A stretch of 64,000 bases of DNA from Aliikangiella sp. G2MR2-5 (GTDB lineage Bacteria; Pseudomonadota; Gammaproteobacteria; Enterobacterales; Kangiellaceae). The stretch is taken from assembly GCF_015687155.1 (NCBI RefSeq), contig NZ_JADPQF010000001.1:496001-560000 (forward strand), in the 5' to 3' direction. The translations under genes and the position numbers were made by a program. The notes under the pieces were generated by a model, which searched no databases, was not told the origin of the DNA, and worked only from the letters and a program-made list of their open reading frames with translations. How positions within the stretch are numbered: position 1 is the first letter of the stretch; every line of letters starts with the position of its first letter. Below, in pieces: positions 62,496 through 64,000 of this stretch.

Positions 62496-64000
62496 ATGTT
62501 AAAACGAAATCCAATTTTATGGAGGATGCTGGGTTTTATTATCATTCCATTAATGATTACAGGATGGTTCTTATATGACCGATTTCTAATCCAGCCATTG
62601 CCAAAAGACAGTGGGGAAATTTCTGTAAAAGGTATTTCTTCCCAGGTCACAATTCAAAGAGATGATTTCGGCGTAGTTTACCTAAATGGAAAGAATAAAA
62701 ACGATGTCTATTTTGCAATGGGCTATGCTCATGCTCAAGATCGCTTATGGCAACTCGAACTTCAAAGGCGCATTAGTCAGGGTAGATTAAGTGAGGTTTT
62801 TGGCAAGGAGAGCTTAAACCAGGATGTCTGGATCAGGACGCTAGGAATTCGAGACTCTGCAAAAGAAGCAATCAAACATTTGAGTAAAGATGCTATTCAA
62901 TCTTTAGAGTCTTATAGTTCTGGAATTAATTCCTGGTTGGAAGAAAGAAACCAATTGCCCATTGAATTTGAAGTTTTTGGTGTTGAACCTGAACCATGGA
63001 GTATATTAGATTCAGTTTCCTGGAGTAAAATTTTTGCGCTTAATCTGGCTGGAAATTTTCGTTCTGAAATCCAGCACTACGTAGCGTCACAGCATTTAAA
63101 TAAAGTGCAAATTGCTAGTATCTTTCCAAACTATCAAACTGAATCTAATAGTGTTGATGAAGATAAGCAAAACAAATTAGCATCAGAATCTCTGAAAGCA
63201 GTCAGTAACTTACTCACTATTGATTTTTCATTTGAAAATGAGTTGAAGATCGGAGGAATATTTGTTGGAAGTAACGCATGGGTTATTTCTGGAGACCTCA
63301 CAGAATCAGGAAAGCCGCTACTAGCGAATGACCCTCACTTGGGAATACAAATTCCTTCACTCTGGTACCCAGTAGAACAAAATATTGATGATTTCAAAAT
63401 CAAAGGGATGAGTCTTGTAGGATTGCCTGTAGTTGTCTTTGGACAAAATGAATATGTCGCATGGGGAGCAACAGCTATGCAGGCAGATGTTCAAGACTTG
63501 TATATCGAAACTCCAAACTTTGAAAATCCGCAAGAGTACTTATTTGATAACAGCTGGATAAAGTTTGAAGTGAAATCCGAGTTAATACAAGTAAAGCAAG
63601 ACTTTCCTGCTGGACTTAGAAAGCCTTTGAAGCCTGTTGAAATAAAGGTAAGACGAACGGTTCATGGTCCTGTTATAAGCGATGTAGTAAAAGGTGTAGA
63701 ACAGCCGGTAGCATTGCGCTGGACAGCATTGGATAAAGACGACACTACGTATGAATCATTTCTTAAGCTGAACTATGCAAAAAATTCAAGCGAACTTAGA
63801 ACAGCATTAAGTGATTATGTCGCACCAGCGTTAAATATCTTATACATTGACGATCAGAATAATATTGGTTTTCAAGGAATTGGTCGGATACCCATAAGAA
63901 ACAAAGGGACTGGAAACCTCCCAGTCATGGGTAGTTCTCCTGATTATGACTGGCAAGGATATATTGACTTTGATGAAATGCCTCATAGTCTGAATCCAGA
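62496..64000 (+). CDS. Penicillin acylase family protein, 5' part
   Basis: 501 codons are visible and the gene runs off the window. One N-terminal helix (MLGFIIIPLMITGWFLY) anchors or exports it. YFAMGYAHAQDRLWQLELQRR is the alpha-chain signature. Ser259 in GSNAWV is the expected N-terminal nucleophile of the beta chain after self-cleavage, with DPHLG after it. The family hydrolyses amide bonds of N-acyl compounds: penicillins, acyl-homoserine lactones, or acylated peptide prodrugs (PvdQ, ZmaM-like). Beside a phosphopantetheinyl transferase and a thioesterase, a prodrug-activating or quorum-quenching role is possible. Confidence 0.93.
   Translation, partial: MLKRNPILWRMLGFIIIPLMITGWFLYDRFLIQPLPKDSGEISVKGISSQVTIQRDDFGVVYLNGKNKNDVYFAMGYAHAQDRLWQLELQRRISQGRLSEVFGKESLNQDVWIRTLGIRDSAKEAIKHLSKDAIQSLESYSSGINSWLEERNQLPIEFEVFGVEPEPWSILDSVSWSKIFALNLAGNFRSEIQHYVASQHLNKVQIASIFPNYQTESNSVDEDKQNKLASESLKAVSNLLTIDFSFENELKIGGIFVGSNAWVISGDLTESGKPLLANDPHLGIQIPSLWYPVEQNIDDFKIKGMSLVGLPVVVFGQNEYVAWGATAMQADVQDLYIETPNFENPQEYLFDNSWIKFEVKSELIQVKQDFPAGLRKPLKPVEIKVRRTVHGPVISDVVKGVEQPVALRWTALDKDDTTYESFLKLNYAKNSSELRTALSDYVAPALNILYIDDQNNIGFQGIGRIPIRNKGTGNLPVMGSSPDYDWQGYIDFDEMPHSLNP

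Overview
The window is chromosomal DNA from a gammaproteobacterium of moderate to low GC content. Two conserved gene orders support this: lrp-ftsK-lolA-rarA-crcB-serS, and uvrY-uvrC-pgsA followed by tRNA-Gly/Cys/Leu. The tusDCB-tusE set, a fadI-fadJ pair with a PsrA-type operator and a type-3-repeat surface protein suggest a marine, fatty-acid-using heterotroph, perhaps near Kangiellaceae. That placement is an inference from gene content only.

Layout. 0-9.4 kb: two tail-collar (MdpB-like) proteins, a sulfotransferase and a 2513-residue surface protein (DUF4347, Ig/cadherin-like repeats, calcium-binding type 3 repeats, a GlyGly-CTERM-like anchor, then an unexpected outer-membrane barrel). 9.5-18 kb: ald/lrp divergent pair, then the ftsK-lolA-rarA-crcB-serS housekeeping run. 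18-23.5 kb: an MlaC-like protein, the Tus sulfur relay, glutamate dehydrogenase, a BI-1 family protein, a 59-residue membrane protein and tRNA-Ser. 23.7-31.5 kb: a GAF-GGDEF protein, cysJIH, and a phosphatase-YeeE-YeeE-rhodanese operon, so sulfur assimilation and sulfur-compound handling sit side by side. 31.6-33.6 kb: a LytS/LytR-type two-component system.

33.9-37.8 kb is the main accessory region. It reads as an integron cassette array with no integrase in view (a CALIN-like array): compact plus-strand ORFs of unknown function, each ending inside an attC-like imperfect palindrome. One cassette is present twice as a perfect 473-bp direct repeat, and a REP-associated HUH transposase gene lies between the copies. 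38.1-46 kb: an ECF sigma factor with an overlapping membrane regulator, two exported proteins, a Na/Pi cotransporter, and the Memo, AMMECR1 and radical SAM trio (AmmeMemoRadiSam) with a small heat-shock protein between its two halves.

46-56 kb: proBA, a 637-bp MITE-like element with about 82-bp terminal inverted repeats, the fadI-fadJ beta-oxidation operon behind a 12-bp half-site palindrome, a TfoX-like protein, a second GGDEF protein and a YciK-like reductase. 56-60.2 kb: uvrY, apparently broken by a one-base deletion, then uvrC, pgsA and four tRNA genes. 60.4-64 kb: a phosphopantetheinyl transferase, a type II thioesterase and a penicillin-acylase-family enzyme cut by the window edge. These three are typical flanking genes of a nonribosomal peptide or polyketide cluster, which would lie beyond the right edge.

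The items most worth follow-up are the cassette array with its duplicated, hairpin-rich cassette, the surface protein that carries a barrel after its sorting signal, the MITE-like element and the uvrY frameshift.
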